Of a stretch of 64,000 bases of DNA, positions 1 to 11,517 are shown in pieces. Origin of the DNA: Glossina fuscipes (taxonomy: Eukaryota; Arthropoda; Insecta; Diptera; Glossinidae); the NCBI RefSeq assembly GCF_014805625.2, contig NW_023998457.1, forward strand, positions 768,495 through 832,494, read 5' to 3'. A program made the position numbers and the translations under genes. A model generated the notes under the pieces. That model did no database searches. It saw only the letters and a list, made by a program, of their open reading frames with translations, and was not told where the DNA came from. Within the stretch, counting starts at the first letter, position 1; each line of letters starts with the position of its first letter.

Positions 1-685
1 TGGGCGCTGTAGGCGTGTCCTTTGAAGAGTACAGATCACTTCTAAATTGCAACTCTGTAGGCGATATTTTCATTTTCGCTAACGGGAGATTGTTGTTTAC
101 CACAAACACTACACTGTAGGGTAGACAGACAGATGGACATACTTAGGTGCATTCCATGTTCAAAACTAGCCATGCAATTTATAGACTTCATGGGCTTGTT
201 GAAGGTTGATTCTGCAAAGTAATTTTGATAAACCATAATATGGGGTAGGCGTGGTCAATTTTTTCCATTTTTGTACACAAATGCTGCTGCATCGCCCATA
301 GAATGGGCGTTCAAATTATTGTGTATTTATTTCCTATAATTTAACGAGTAACGAGCAAAAAAATCAATTTTTAATTCCGGTTGAAAAGCAGAGGTGTTCC
401 AAGTTGACGTGATGCTGTAGGTGTATTCTTCAGCCGATTTGGCTCATTTCCAATACCAACTTGCGTGCAAGAATTTCCAAATTTTCTGCCAAATTTGAAG
501 TCGATAGGAGGCCAGGAATATGTTTACAACAGACATTACACACACGGACAGACGGACATGCTTAAGTTGTATTAGAAGAATCAAGAATATATATACCTTG
601 TGGGGTGTCTGATGAATCCTTCTGGGCGTTGCAAACGTTTTGACGAAATAAATGTACCCGTCATTCTTCGGTGATGAGTATAAAA
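1..685 (+). repeat. Dispersed modular repeat, family A (left-truncated copy)
   Basis: Non-coding repeat cut by the left edge of the window. It contains successive modules that each begin with a variant of GTAGGCGTG (near 9, 246 and 416), a stretch rich in GACAGACGGACATGCTTA-like words, and a right end reading GATGAGTATAAAAAG. The same module order occurs at 13,410-14,125, a shorter version at 9,745-10,240 and an inverted one near 57,930-58,200. No open frame of substance is present. The type is probably a non-autonomous DNA element, judged only from the recurring ends. Confidence 0.5.
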
Positions 686-1399
686 AGATTTAGTTATATC
701 TGCGCACAGATTAAAGCTCTTTTGGGAGTTATCAGTTAACTTGGGTGGGTGTAAAGTTTAGTATTTCTTATCAAAGTTAATTCTATTTTCCTTTAGCGGA
801 TTATTTGTTCAGTTTTTCTATTTCTTTTTTTTTTTTTTTATATACTGTTGTGTAGGTAAAGTATTTATAATGTATAATTAAATAATAATTAAATTCAAAT
901 TAATTCAATATCAATCAACAATTTCATTTAAAAATAAATTAATTCAATAAAGGTAGGTAAAAATAAAAAAAAAAGAAAAGCAATTCCCACATAACGGAAA
1001 TTGCATTAAGAAAAAAAGGCCATCTACCGTTTTCAATGCACCTCAACCTGGTTTCACCCATTGGGGCAGAAAGAAACAAAGGAAAACATTATAGTTGGCC
1101 ACCGCTGACCATTAAATACCATACACCAATTAATATCCCACATTATTTCGGTCATTACACCAAACGGTGCTTAGTTTCCATGAAAGACTTCATATAGTGG
1201 GTGGTCCAAAACGTCGACTGCCGTAATTCAAGTTTAACTTAAAGAATTGCACCACCTAACCCATATTTAGAGTGGCAAAACACTATGATTGAACTATTTC
1301 TATCAAGCAATTTGCTAAACTACCATTTCCAATAGTGTCCGTCCCTCGCTCTAACCATGTCGATGTGCCAAATTTCATGAAAACATCCCAATAAAAATC

Positions 1400-1665
1400 G
1401 GCTATCGTATGGTCTAGTAATTAGGCCGTTAGTGGGAGAATCCAAGTTCGATTCCCGGTGAGGTAGATCAAACGCAAATTGTCCTTCGCTTTAAGTTAAG
1501 AGCATATCCAACCCAATCCCAGATGGTTCATATTACTTCAGTTGAAGCGGTTGACTGCATCCCCGATTCTTATGGTACGAATTACAGTAACAAAATCTGT
1601 CTGCAAATTCTACTTAGCTAAGTAAAATTGGCTTTCATCAATACGTAATTATCATCTCTCTCTCT
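1400..1665 (+). repeat. Possible tRNA-derived SINE remnant
   Basis: A B-box-like promoter word GTTCGATTCC lies at 1446-1455. An A-box-like word (TGGTCTAGTAATTAGG) starts at 1410, about the spacing expected inside a degenerate tRNA. The sequence runs on for about 200 bases without tRNA structure and ends in a (CT)n tract near 1655-1670. That layout suggests a Pol III retroposon and not a functional tRNA gene. Similarity to the other SINE-like copies in this window is weak, so it may be a different family. Confidence 0.35.
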
Positions 1666-1685
1666 CTCTCAGTGGTGGAGCACAC

Positions 1686-2700
1686 TTCTGACAAAAGCGA
1701 ATATACAATACTCTACCTGTTATCTTTTTAAGATATGTGCTATCAATAGGTTGTAGGCAAATATACGTACCAGACGGATGGACAAGCAGACAGTATAACT
1801 TTCTGAATCGATGGGTAAAATAAAAGTTGGGTCTACCTCAACTCTTTGTGGAAATTGTATACTATTCCACCACATGCAGTGTAGGATAAGATAATCAAAA
1901 ATTTCATAAATAACTAGAACAAGTCATATTTTACGCTATATAAGCGCTGGAAAGAGATTGCACCGATCGTTTCATCAGGTGCGTGGAAACCTCATGATAG
2001 CCAGATATACATGATCGAAGCTCGTTTTGGAGTTTCGCCCTTCTTTTAGAATTTTTATCTACTTAAAACAATGGTTTTGCCATTGCCTACAAAGATAGAT
2101 CTCTGGATATATACTATTCACTGCCATAGAATTGGATTCACTCTTAGCCCTACAGCGAACAAAATTTCGTTAAGCATTCATAAAAAATTATGCCAACACC
2201 GTTGATATTGGCTAGACCTTTCAACGAAGCTACATATGGCGGACAGAGTTTCATAAACCGCATAAAAAAATCGCATAAAAAAAAACCCGCACGAAAAATT
2301 CGTATAAAACAAGTTTATTGTATTTGTTAATTTTTTCTTTACTTTTACTTGTTTCCTTAGATACATTTTTATATCCACCACTGAGAGATAGGGGTATACA
2401 CCCAAAATGAAACTTTAGAGACCCTATAAAGTACATATATATTCTTGATCACCGTGAAATTTTGAATTGGTTAAGCCATGTCTACACATCGGTGTTTCTA
2501 TATGACTGTGTGCTGCTTGTTGTTGGCAATTATCGTATATCGGATATAGTTCAGTGAAATTTCCTAAGCGATTTCTGCAACACATTTTCGCTTACAGCAT
2601 CCACTTTGCATTACCTTTTACCCCTTTCAAAATGGTAAAGCAAAATATGTCGAAAAGTAATTTTTTCAAGTTAATTATAAGTTACCCACACGAATACTAA
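1686..2700. other. Intergenic DNA, no gene seen
   Basis: AT-rich sequence with scattered dispersed-repeat words (for example the GACGGATGGACAAGCAGACAG stretch, cut here by one base, near 1773) and no coding signal on either strand. The open frames near 2.2-2.4 kb are short, lysine- and phenylalanine-rich and run through A/T homopolymers. Confidence 0.4.
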
Positions 2701-2713
2701 GAATATTTTCAAA

Positions 2714-3210
2714 AAAAAGGTAAGCATAAATTTCAGCTCTTATTTAATATAGGAAATACAATTTCCCCACCCAAAAACACAGAGATGAATTATAACCTCA
2801 AATGTAATCAATTGTAAGCTGTTTCGATAAACTTACTTCTCCTATCTCTTGGACAGAATATGATTTGCATGCGGAAAACATAAGTGCATAAATTCCAGCT
2901 TTTTATTTAATGTAAAAAACTAAGTCTCCCCACCCAAAACAAACACAAAGATCGTTTATAACCTCAAATGTAATCAATTATGAGCTGTTTCGGTAAACTT
3001 ACTCCTCCTATCTATTGGACAGAATATGATTTGCATGCGGAAAACATAACTACATAAATTTCAGCTTTTTATTTAATGTAAAAAACAAAGTCTCCCCACC
3101 CAAAAAAAACACAAAGATCGTTTATAACCTCAAATTTAATCAATTATGAGCTGTTTCGGTAAACTTACTTCTCCTATCCCTTGGACACAATATGATTTGC
3201 ATGCAGAAGG
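2714..3210 (+). repeat. Tandem array, three copies of a 166-bp unit
   Basis: The word TGATTTGCATGC recurs at 2861, 3027 and 3193, exactly 166 bases apart. The whole unit is shared in order: a CCCCACCCAAAA block, a TTATAACCTCAAATGTAATC block, GAGCTGTTTCGGTAAACTTAC, cut here by one base, and TTGGACAGAATATGATTTGC. Copies differ by scattered substitutions and small A-run length changes. No open frame spans the array. Confidence 0.85.
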
Positions 3211-3659
3211 CATATTGTATTGAGACTGTCTACACCAAGGGACTCGTCATAAAAACAGCAGCCAACAGTGTAATGTACTGTTGATAATAGCGAGGAGGGC
3301 ACTGTCTGCCTCCCTCTACCAACATTTTTACGAAATTTGAAATCAATTTATTTTTGCGAGCAGGAAGCATTACAGAGGCGGACAGGCGGTCGGACGTTTT
3401 GCTCAAATCAAAATTTAAAACTGTTTAGGAGTATACACACATTTTACAGCGTATATGCAGTTTTTTTCCAGATGTTCTAATCGTTTTGACAGAATGGATA
3501 TATTTCCATTCCCCGTTAGAGAATGAAATAATAGTTAGGGTTTTATAAAGAAAACTGTATTGGTGCGACATATCATTTTATTACGGCACGTTCGCACTTT
3601 TTTTTTTTGTAAATCCCCCCATCTATAGTTTATCACTAAGGTAAATCTCTCTTCGATAT

Positions 3660-3945
3660 CCGCATGAGTAGTCGAGTAGGTAAGAATGGCGAATAGTAAG
3701 TTAGTGATCTCGACTTCAANNNNNNNNNNCGAGTAGGTAAGAATGGCGAATAGTAAGTTAGTGATCTCGACTTCAAGTCTCAGTGTAAAAGAGGTTTCTT
3801 TTATCTAGCACTGCACTGAGTGCTCACTTGGTAAAGACATAGCGCTTACCGTAATCCTTCTTTTCGTTCGCTCTTTCCTCATTTCTTTTTGAATGTCGCC
3901 ACGTTACGCGAATAGCAGACATCCTCTGAGTGATTAGTCATATCA
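3660..3945 (+). repeat. SINE-like element, copy 1
   Basis: This copy shares an ordered set of words with 29,975-30,205 and 30,425-30,685. They are CCGCATGAGTAG-like, a B-box-like GACTTCAAGTCTCAGTGTA, a central TCTTTTATCTAGC-like segment, a pyrimidine run (CTCTTTCC) and a 3' end GAGTGATTAGTCAT. The B-box position and length of about 250 bp fit a tRNA-derived SINE. The 10-N gap at 3720-3729 lies inside it, so its real length is uncertain. Confidence 0.4.
3673..3776. other. Assembly gap with duplicated flanks
   Basis: Ten N lie at 3720-3729. The 47 bases before the gap (3673-3719) are repeated exactly after it (3730-3776). Identical sequence on both sides of an arbitrary 10-N spacer is the usual mark of two contig ends that should have been merged, so the second copy is most likely not real. 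Confidence 0.8.
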
Positions 3946-4091
3946 AAACAAAAAATCCCTCTTGGATATCGTAAAGGTTTTATGTGGCAACATGATAAAG
4001 TTAAGTGAATAAATAAACAGTGTTAGACGAACTGACGTATAATATTTATGCAGTTGATGTTCTCAAATCTGAACTCTTTTTTACACCCTCC

Positions 4092-4440
4092 TACACTTAT
4101 GGGAAAAGGGAATATGGAGTTTGCGCGTATGTATGCAACAACCAAAAGAATTTAACGTAGATCCATCTTTCAGTCTATAGATCAATTCAGAATCATCTTC
4201 TGAATGAATTCAACCTTAACTATTTGCCCGTCCATCCGTCCGTCTGTCCATCTAAGGTCTACGCATGTATTTTTATCGGCAATGAACAGATCGCAGTTGT
4301 TAAAGCTTTGATTGATTGTGTGTTAGCCCAACGACCAATCTTATCGCAACTAATTCGGATCGGACCACTTTTTCGATCCTTTCCCCACGTAATGTCTTTA
4401 TTTGAGTATATGAATAATTAAAGGCGAGCCGTGACCAATT
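4092..4440 (+). repeat. Dispersed repeat, family B
   Basis: One copy of a family found at least eight times here. The shared words, in order, are GTTTGTGCGNATGT, CACCCAGAAGGA, TAGACCCATCTTT, TTATACCGATC, a GATTCAGAATC centre, TCTGTCCGTCTGTC, and a GATCGGACCACTTTTTCGA-like segment followed by GGACCGTGACTCA-like words. It is non-coding: the open frame across this copy is an artefact of the repeat. Confidence 0.5.
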
Positions 4441-4560
4441 ATAATTCACTTTAAAAAAATGTCTATGTAATTTTTCGTATTTTTTTTTCTGTTCGTTTCG
4501 TTATTTCTTTTTTTTTTCTTTAATTTTTAGCTAAGAAACATTGTTACATCGTGTCGTTAC

Positions 4561-4755
4561 CTCAATTTTACGCATTGAAATTTTAATTTCGACTTTTTCT
4601 GGTTCTCCGTCCTCTCTAGGTGGCAATATAGTTCGCTCAATTTCGGGTAAATCCATAGGTAACTCCTGTATCGAAATAGTGAAGTCTTCATCTTCATATT
4701 CCTCCTCATCCTCTTCGGGTATATGACAAATATTATCAAACTGAATGAAACTCAT
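4561..4755 (-). CDS. Candidate first coding exon of an unrecognised acidic protein
   Basis: On the minus strand an ATG in good context (AAAATGAG, codon 4755-4753) opens a 65-codon frame. It ends exactly at a strong splice donor, GAG|GTAACG, with the donor GT opposite 4560-4559. The predicted peptide has an acidic run, PEEDEEEYEDEDF, around residues 13-25, then DLPEIERTILPPREDGEPEK and KISMRKIE. Its composition is that of a protein, unlike the A/T-run frames around it. If the donor is ignored the frame stops 10 codons later. I do not recognise the family. No following exon could be identified with confidence in 1-4560, so the rest may lie left of the window. Confidence 0.4.
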
Positions 4756-4869
4756 TTTGAAGCTTTAATACACAAAAACACTCGCTTTTCCAATAATAAT
4801 AAAATTTCTTTATAAATGGTTTTTTTTAATTTTTTTATTTAAATTATTTTTGAAATATTTGCTTTTCAG

Positions 4870-4925
4870 GAAATCACTATTGACGATGTCAACAATATGC
4901 AGACGATACAGAACACACGTTCAAG
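4870..4925 (+). CDS. Candidate internal exon, gene unknown
   Basis: A 56-bp segment is bounded by TTTGCTTTTCAG (acceptor, AG at 4868-4869) and AAG|GTATAATG (donor GT at 4926-4927). In its first frame it reads EITIDDVNNMQTIQNTRS with no stop and ends with two extra bases. It lies about 115 bp from, and divergent to, the candidate minus-strand exon at 4755. It could also be a chance pair of splice-like sites in AT-rich DNA. I do not recognise the peptide. Confidence 0.25.
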
Positions 4926-5682
4926 GTATAATGAATACTTAATAGAAACAATTGAAAATATTTTTAATTTTTAGATGATTTTTCTGCTTTTGAGTTCATT
5001 TCATTTTTGGTTTCTTTTAATTTTCGTTTTTCTTTTTGGCAAACAAAAAAAACAAAAAAACAATAACAAAAACAAAAAAAAAATGTTTTTTCCTACAAGC
5101 AAAAAAAAAAAAAGAATAAATCTCTTGCATGCACATCTATCTACCCATCAATTTGTGTATATGTGTGCAAGAATTTCTTTTTTTTTTTTTTACATAATAT
5201 TTTCATTATTCAGAAAGAATAAATAAACAAGAAGAAAAACTATGCAATATTAATGTTCTCATCATATGTTGTTAAGCGTTTAGAGCCTTAATCAGTCAGT
5301 CAGTCAGTTAGTCGATCAGCTGATTGCTTGGTTTCCTTCAATATTTTAATTCAAAAAAAAAAAAAAAACAAAAAAAAAAATTCTACACTTCATTAATTTC
5401 AAAGCATTCGTTACTTGTTATATTTGAAGAAGAAAAAGAATCATAAGCAAAAATATTTACAAGGATGCCCAGAAGAGTATCTTTAAAATGCATTAACCAT
5501 AAATATAGGGAAAATAATTATTATATTATTTCGTAGCATTTTTTCACTTTCAATATTCATTATATTCACATTGTATTTATTCAACCAGCAATCGCTTGCT
5601 TTAACATCATGATATCTTTACACATATATATGCATACATAAACGACAATATGCATCTATATTGCTGTTGTTGTCAAACACAG

Positions 5683-5718
5683 CAAAGCCAACAGAACAGC
5701 AACAAGTTCAAGTGCAAG
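5683..5718 (+). CDS. Candidate 36-bp micro-exon, gene unknown
   Basis: A pyrimidine-rich stretch and CAAACACAG (AG at 5681-5682) precede 36 bases that end in GCAAG|GTATGC (donor GT at 5719-5720). The length is a multiple of three. If spliced to the candidate exon at 4870-4925, which ends in phase 2, it stays open as SKANRTATSSSAR. That phase compatibility is the only link between them. This could equally be chance. Confidence 0.18.
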
Positions 5719-6049
5719 GTATGCAGCAAAGAATAATACAAAATGTCATTACAATATGCTTTTGTTTAATTAACAGAATATATGAATGAATGAATCGATG
5801 AGAGAACTGAGCAAACATTAAAGCAAACTTTAGACGTATACGTATATATATATATACATATATATAGAGTATATATGTATATAGTATAGGGACAATGTCC
5901 ACAAGCGTTAAAGCGTTTTATAAGTACAGACGATGCAGTTGTTTTTGTAAATGTTAACTAAAACTAAATTCTCATTACTTATAGGCTATCGTTTCATCAG
6001 CGACATTTAGAAATAGACATCACCTACCCTATAAAATATATAGAAATTT

Positions 6050-6700
6050 TCGATTCAGAGTCGTTCGTATGCAATTGGTCTTGGAAAGGTTAAGTAAAAC
6101 ATCCAACTGTTAAAAGTAGGCATCAATAAGACTTAAAGACATATTCCCCTATCTCAGTTTATAAGAAGACCCAAAAATGAGGTTGTGTTTAGCAAAACCT
6201 ATAAGTATGCTTTACAGACTCCATAAAATAAAAAATAAAAATTCTTAACTGGGAGTAGATTCAGAGACGATGTGTCTTTCGATTTTCGAAATATATGTAA
6301 AAGTTTCAACCCCTAAAAGTAGGCATTAATACGATACCAAGGTATGTTCTTCTCTCTCAGTTTATAAATAGCGCCAAAAATTAGCTTATGTTTTGCAAAA
6401 CCTAAAAGTATGCTTCAGCGACTTCGGAAATTCCTGACCCGAAATAGGGTCAGAGTCGATGTGTCTTTCGATTTTAGAAGGTTAAGTAAAGAATTCAATT
6501 CCTAAAGGCCGGCATCAGTAAAACTCCAAGATATTTTCTCCTATCTCAGCTTATAAATAGACCCAAAAATAAGCTTATTTTTGGCAAAACCTAAAAGTAT
6601 ACTTTAGTGGTTCCGTAAAATATAAAAAAAAAAATTCTTAACTAGTAATAGATTCAGAGTCGGTGCATCTTTCGACTTTAGTATAACTGATGCAATTTTT
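6050..6700 (+). repeat. Tandem array with a period near 200 bp, about 3.3 copies
   Basis: The word GATTCAGAGTCG (or a one-base variant) starts near 6052, 6258, 6448 and 6651. Each unit then carries GTGTCTTTCGATTTT-like, CCTAAAAGTAGGCAT, TCTCAGTTTATAA and GCAAAACCTAAAAGTATGCTT words. A decayed fragment of the last word recurs near 7311. The frame that stays open at 5,985-6,100 is part of the first unit and is not an exon. Confidence 0.75.
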
Positions 6701-7019
6701 TTTATAAAATTGTTAAGTAAAAGATTCTGACCAGAATTTACAAATTTTCATTCGATTGGCGGGTTTTAAATCTAGGCGTGAGCATATCTGTCAAAATATT
6801 TGCAAAATGATTGAATACTTTTTCTACTCTGTGTAGCAAACCTATCAGTTCTGATATGTTGTATTATATTTTAGATATGCTTAGGTTCTTAGGAGAGGGT
6901 TTCGAGAAAAGTTGTGCTTTAAATGTATTTTGCAAGAAAACTAGAACCGCGTTTGCCATTTTCATTCTATATACACCGCATAGGCAAGTATCTGGGCCAA
7001 ATCCGTAGATCATATTTTA

Positions 7020-9040
7020 ATTATTAATTACGATTAGTGTGTACTTATAGCTACGGTAAAAGCTCGGTCCGTAACACCGAGCATCGGGCATCCAAGCTAG
7101 GCTCACAGTCTATTTTTCTCTACACATAATGTTGCATGTACAGATATATATATATGTATATACATATGTATATAAGTATCATTACTTTGTAGTGATATAT
7201 ATAAACAAAATAAAATATAAATTCTCGATCAGCACAAGATTATTGATCAATTCCTTCTTTTTCGCTTTAGTATAGATAATCATGTGAAGAGCTTATCATA
7301 TGATTAGCAGCACCTAAAAGTATGCTACAATGAATCGCAAAATTTGTACATTTACATGTTACGTTGTTTTAAAAATTGTTGATCCAACAACATATCTCCC
7401 CTCCATAGCAACTCTCTATCATTCTTTTTCCCTCTCATTTGTCCTTGAAGGAATTCTCACAAGTTATTACATAGATGGACATGCGTCACCCTTAATAAGC
7501 AATATCTAGAAATAAATATCCATGGTTTTATAAAAAAATCATATATATATATATATACATATATTGATCAATGTTAGCTTTTAAGTCAATTTATCTCGAG
7601 CCAATATATACAAGCTACCGTACGATTGACTGGCATCGCGAGGCAATCAAAAACCCGTTCATCAAATAATCAAAACCAGTTTTGAAGTCACTTTGTTTCT
7701 ACCTCTCCTCTTCCCTCCTTGCTTGACTGCTTATTCGGAGAATCGACAAAGCTAAACCATGCATTGAAAACTTTTTGATTAAAATGAAATTCTCCCGAAG
7801 TTAAGTTAAAATGCTTTGCCAATTGTACGTCTACTTATAGGTATGTGAGTTGATGGGTATTCAAGATTCGCTTTAAGGCGTATGCAATTTTTTTTGTTTA
7901 TTTATTTATTTTTTTCATTATAACGTATTAGCAATTGGCACTTACATGCTTAGATATATATATATATTTATATATGCGTATATGTATATGTTTATCTAGA
8001 TCAGCATGAATTTTGTAATAATCATATGAAATAGAAATGTTTGCGAGTCGATGCTATTTGCAATTTATTATGTGGTCTGATTGTCTAACTTTTCAAACAA
8101 TTAAGAGCTAAAAAAAGAAATAATATTTTTTTTTTTTCATTTATTTATTTATTTATTTTTGTTTTTTTTTTTGTTAAATAAATGCAAATCAAAAATATAT
8201 ACCACGTGTAACAATGAAAAATTACATAAACAACATTAAAAGAAGGCAGAAAATTAATTAAATATAGTTTAAAACGAATTCGTTAATTCCCACCACCAAC
8301 ACTTGATTTTGACTTGCGAAATTCGGTCTAAGGTCTAAGGTCTTCAGAAATTCGGAAATTGCAGCGAAGGCAAAGTAATGTCCTTACCCTAAGCTCTAAA
8401 GAACTTAGAATAGATTTTCAGTACATTCGATGGCCTTCTTAAGTAACCGCTCCAATACCTTAAATCTCGAGACTCTAATAAAAATTTCAATCATTGACAA
8501 CCCGTCCGAAACTGCACAAAAATATTCAATAATTACTTTGAAGATTGTTTCAATTACTTTGTTTTCAAATATGATTTAATAAACTTGCCTAAGAATGCGT
8601 GAAGAAGATGGACGAACGGACAGATGCAAGCGTATCGAAAATTTCTGTTATTAAAAAACTATTTGAATATTTTAAGAAAATTCAGGTACACACACATACA
8701 CACGCACACACACACACACACACACACATACATACATACATTTTTGAACGTTACGATGATGATTATAAAAATAATCTCAAGAATAGATAAAATCCGCGTG
8801 AATGGGTAATTAATAGTGAGAGTAACAATTCAATGATCAAAACACATTTTCCAACGCTTGGCGATGAATAATAAGAATTTTTGAAAAATCTAAAAAATTT
8901 TATGAGAACCAATAAGAAAACTAATTTAACATAAAAAGAAAAACAAAAATTCCGCAACTCATTGTTCGTTTTCCCTCTTGCTCGCTCATCTTTGCGTCTT
9001 TGTACCCGTGTAGATGACAATCCCTGGATGATTGCGGTTT
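7020..9040. other. AT-rich intergenic DNA with microsatellites, no gene seen
   Basis: The stretch contains several (TA)n tracts (7145-7170, 7543-7562, 7952-7975), long T runs near 7888-7915 and 8127-8172, and a (CA)n tract at 8687-8740. Frames crossing the (CA)n tract read as threonine/histidine repeats and are not genes. Confidence 0.5.
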
Positions 9041-9330
9041 AAAAGAAAACATATGAAAGCACTATAGTGGAACACGGTCTACCCACGGTCCCTAACCACT
9101 AACCTGTACTTCTTCATATAATGACTTTTCGAAATAAGATGTTATAGGGGAAGTGGTCGAAAATGTGTTTCATTTTCAATAGCTTTCGTCCTTAGGCCAA
9201 AACATGCTGTCGTAGCAAATTTCATCAAAATATATCAAAAAAATTGCGACCTATAAACTGAACAGAAGAGAACACAAGAAGGACAGACAAGCTTGGATCC
9301 ATGTAGAAAATGACTCTTCTCATGATCAAT
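9040..9330 (+). repeat. Dispersed repeat, family C
   Basis: Shared words with 55,920-56,110 include GTGGTCCGA-like, ATTTCATCAAAATAT, CAAAAAAATTGCGACCTATA, GAACACAAGAAGGACAGACA and AAGCTTGGATC. Partial relatives occur near 11,600-11,730 and 32,870-33,020. The length is about 250-300 bp and there is no coding content. It may be related in architecture to families A and B, which also end in GACAGACNGACA words. Confidence 0.35.
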
Positions 9331-9744
9331 TTTAAGCTTTTTTGGGTCCACATATGCTGAATATGCCCGTGCACCGCAAATGATGTACAACTTGTGCCAA
9401 TTTTTTTAGATATACGTCAAAAAATTCTCTCTCTACATTACATTGTCTCTATTCTCTCATTATTTGAGATTGAACTCCCGACTCACATTCTTCACAATTG
9501 TTTGTCGACTCTTTGAATATGGAATTCTTGTTGTACGTTTAATCTAAACAGAATGTCGCTGTTGTTGATAAATGCGTAACTCGGATATAGCCTCCATGTT
9601 CTAAGTGAAACTTCGTGTAAAACTATTAGAAGTTATATGAATTCGTTACGCAATATTTTGATTTAGAAAAGAAAAAATTTTTATTTTGCTGAATTATGAA
9701 AACATATCTCAAACTTGACAAATAAGGAAATGATATTCGCCTAT

Positions 9745-10240
9745 CACCCAATCTTTTATACCCATCATCTTTACTTTAAATAAACAAAGAAAAGGAAAAA
9801 AACACTATTTCCCTACTCTAAAATATTGAATGGGATGACTTGATTTTTATTATATTTGTGGAGTAAATGTGGAAATTTGTTTCCAGTAGCTTAGGAGCTA
9901 AAACGCAAAAATTCAGAAAGGCAAAATATTTTCCGTCTGTCTTGTCCTGTAGGCATGGCCTGTGGCCCATTTAGCCTATTTTCAATACCAACCTATGTAA
10001 AAGAACTTTCAATGCTTTTCCCAGATTTGAAGGCGATTTCGTTATTTTTTTTGCGGATAGGAAACCACAGACATTATAGGCGGACAGGCAGACATGCTTA
10101 AAATCATTGAACACTTGATGCTGATCGTGAGTATGTATTGTTTATGGACTTTTAAGGTTTTACTCTGGCTGTCGCAAATGTTTTGACATACAATAAAACC
10201 CTTAGACCCAGCCCTGCTGCACGAGGAAGGGTATAAAAAA
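9745..10240 (+). repeat. Dispersed repeat, family A, apparently full short copy
   Basis: The copy starts with CCAATCTTTTATACCCATCA and ends with GAGGAAGGGTATAAAAAAGG, so the two ends are imperfect inverted repeats built on TTTTATACCC. Internally it has one GTAGGCATGGCC module and the GGCGGACAGGCAGACATGCT word shared with 1-685 and 13,410-14,125. It carries no open frame. The likely nature is a MITE-like non-autonomous element of about 490 bp. The target-site duplication was not determined. Confidence 0.5.
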
Positions 10241-11079
10241 GGTAAGCACCGTAAGGGAAAAGGGATCGTTAGCGAAAAATATAGAATAAATGTGAAATTT
10301 TGTTGTGGAAATAAATTACGTTAGAATGCGCTCATAAGTTTCCCGATCCGATGACAGACAAATCAGAATTTTCCCTATACCGATCATCATTTGATGCCTA
10401 CCGATGTCATATAGGGAGAAGCACGTAGCTTACTCGGTTTCACTAAGCTTCTTGCTTGAATATATAATGCCCTCTGTATGGACTGTATATTTTTATGCAT
10501 CATTTCCCCCATATGATCACAAATTCAATAGAAAAAAAATCACTGACTACACGTTCATTACATTGTTGTTGTAAAACGTTCTGTACGACCAATTCCTTTA
10601 CATTGCATCACGTGCCAAATATAAATATAATATCATTGCTAATCTTTTTAAGATGTTTTTATTGAGAATTATTATAATTAATGATTATTATGCATAAAAT
10701 TGTGATGGACTTGTTAGAATCATTTGTTCACGTTTCAATAAAAACGTTTCATTCCGTTAATATATTTTTCATTATTTAAATGATTTCAGCAGCAAATCGC
10801 AATTATAAAATAATATGAAATCATATAACGGAATTGTAGGCGTCTCAGGCTGAAGCACGTGGGGATTTTTTTTTTTTTTTTTTTGCACAGATCATACAGG
10901 TATGATCTTTCTTAATAGTCTCGCTTGGAAAAAATAAGACAGACGCCCTTAAATAAATTTTATAAAAGAAATATGTAAAAAGCCAGTAAAGACGTTATAG
11001 TCGAGCAACACAATTCTTGTTTTTGTAACAAATTATGAGTCGATTTTTATCACCACATATTACAACTTAGACTTTTTTA

Positions 11080-11517
11080 CTACAAGGAATAAATTTTCGG
11101 GAATTTCTTAAATTGGGCAAAATCCAAACAATAGGCCGATATGGTCCAAATTTGTTCCAATTAATTTTTTTGCATCAAATTACTACTATGATATATTTTT
11201 CACATTTTCGCCGTATCAGTTTTCGTTGATTTAGCGCGGGTTCAAAAATTGCCCCGGCCAGTCCAAGGCTTTCACACTAATTTAGAAACCCGGTACGACT
11301 GCAAGGGATAAATTTTCGGGAATTTCTTAAATTGGGCAGAATTCAAAAAATAGGCCGATATGGTCCAAATTTGTTCCAATTAATTTTTTTGTATTAAATT
11401 ACTATTATGAAATATTTTTCTCCTTTTCGCCGTATGAACTGTAATTTTCTTTGAATGATCGAGGGTTCAAAAATTGCCCCAGCCAGTCCAAGGCTTTCAC
11501 ACTAATTTAGAACGCCA
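11080..11517 (+). repeat. Tandem duplication, two copies of a 219-bp unit
   Basis: ATAAATTTTCGGGAATTTC begins at 11089 and again at 11308, and the following 200 bases match closely. Shared words include GGCCGATATGGTCCAAATTT, CAAAAATTGCCCC and GCCAGTCCAAGGCTTTCACA. Differences are scattered substitutions, so the duplication is not recent. It is non-coding. Confidence 0.85.

Noticed and set aside
1410..1470. Functional tRNA gene
   Set aside because: A- and B-box-like words are present, but no cloverleaf can be formed and the spacing is too short.
5985..6090. Open segment between an acceptor-like CTTATAG and a donor-like AAAG|GTTAAG
   Set aside because: It overlaps the first unit of a tandem repeat whose other units carry stops in the same frame.
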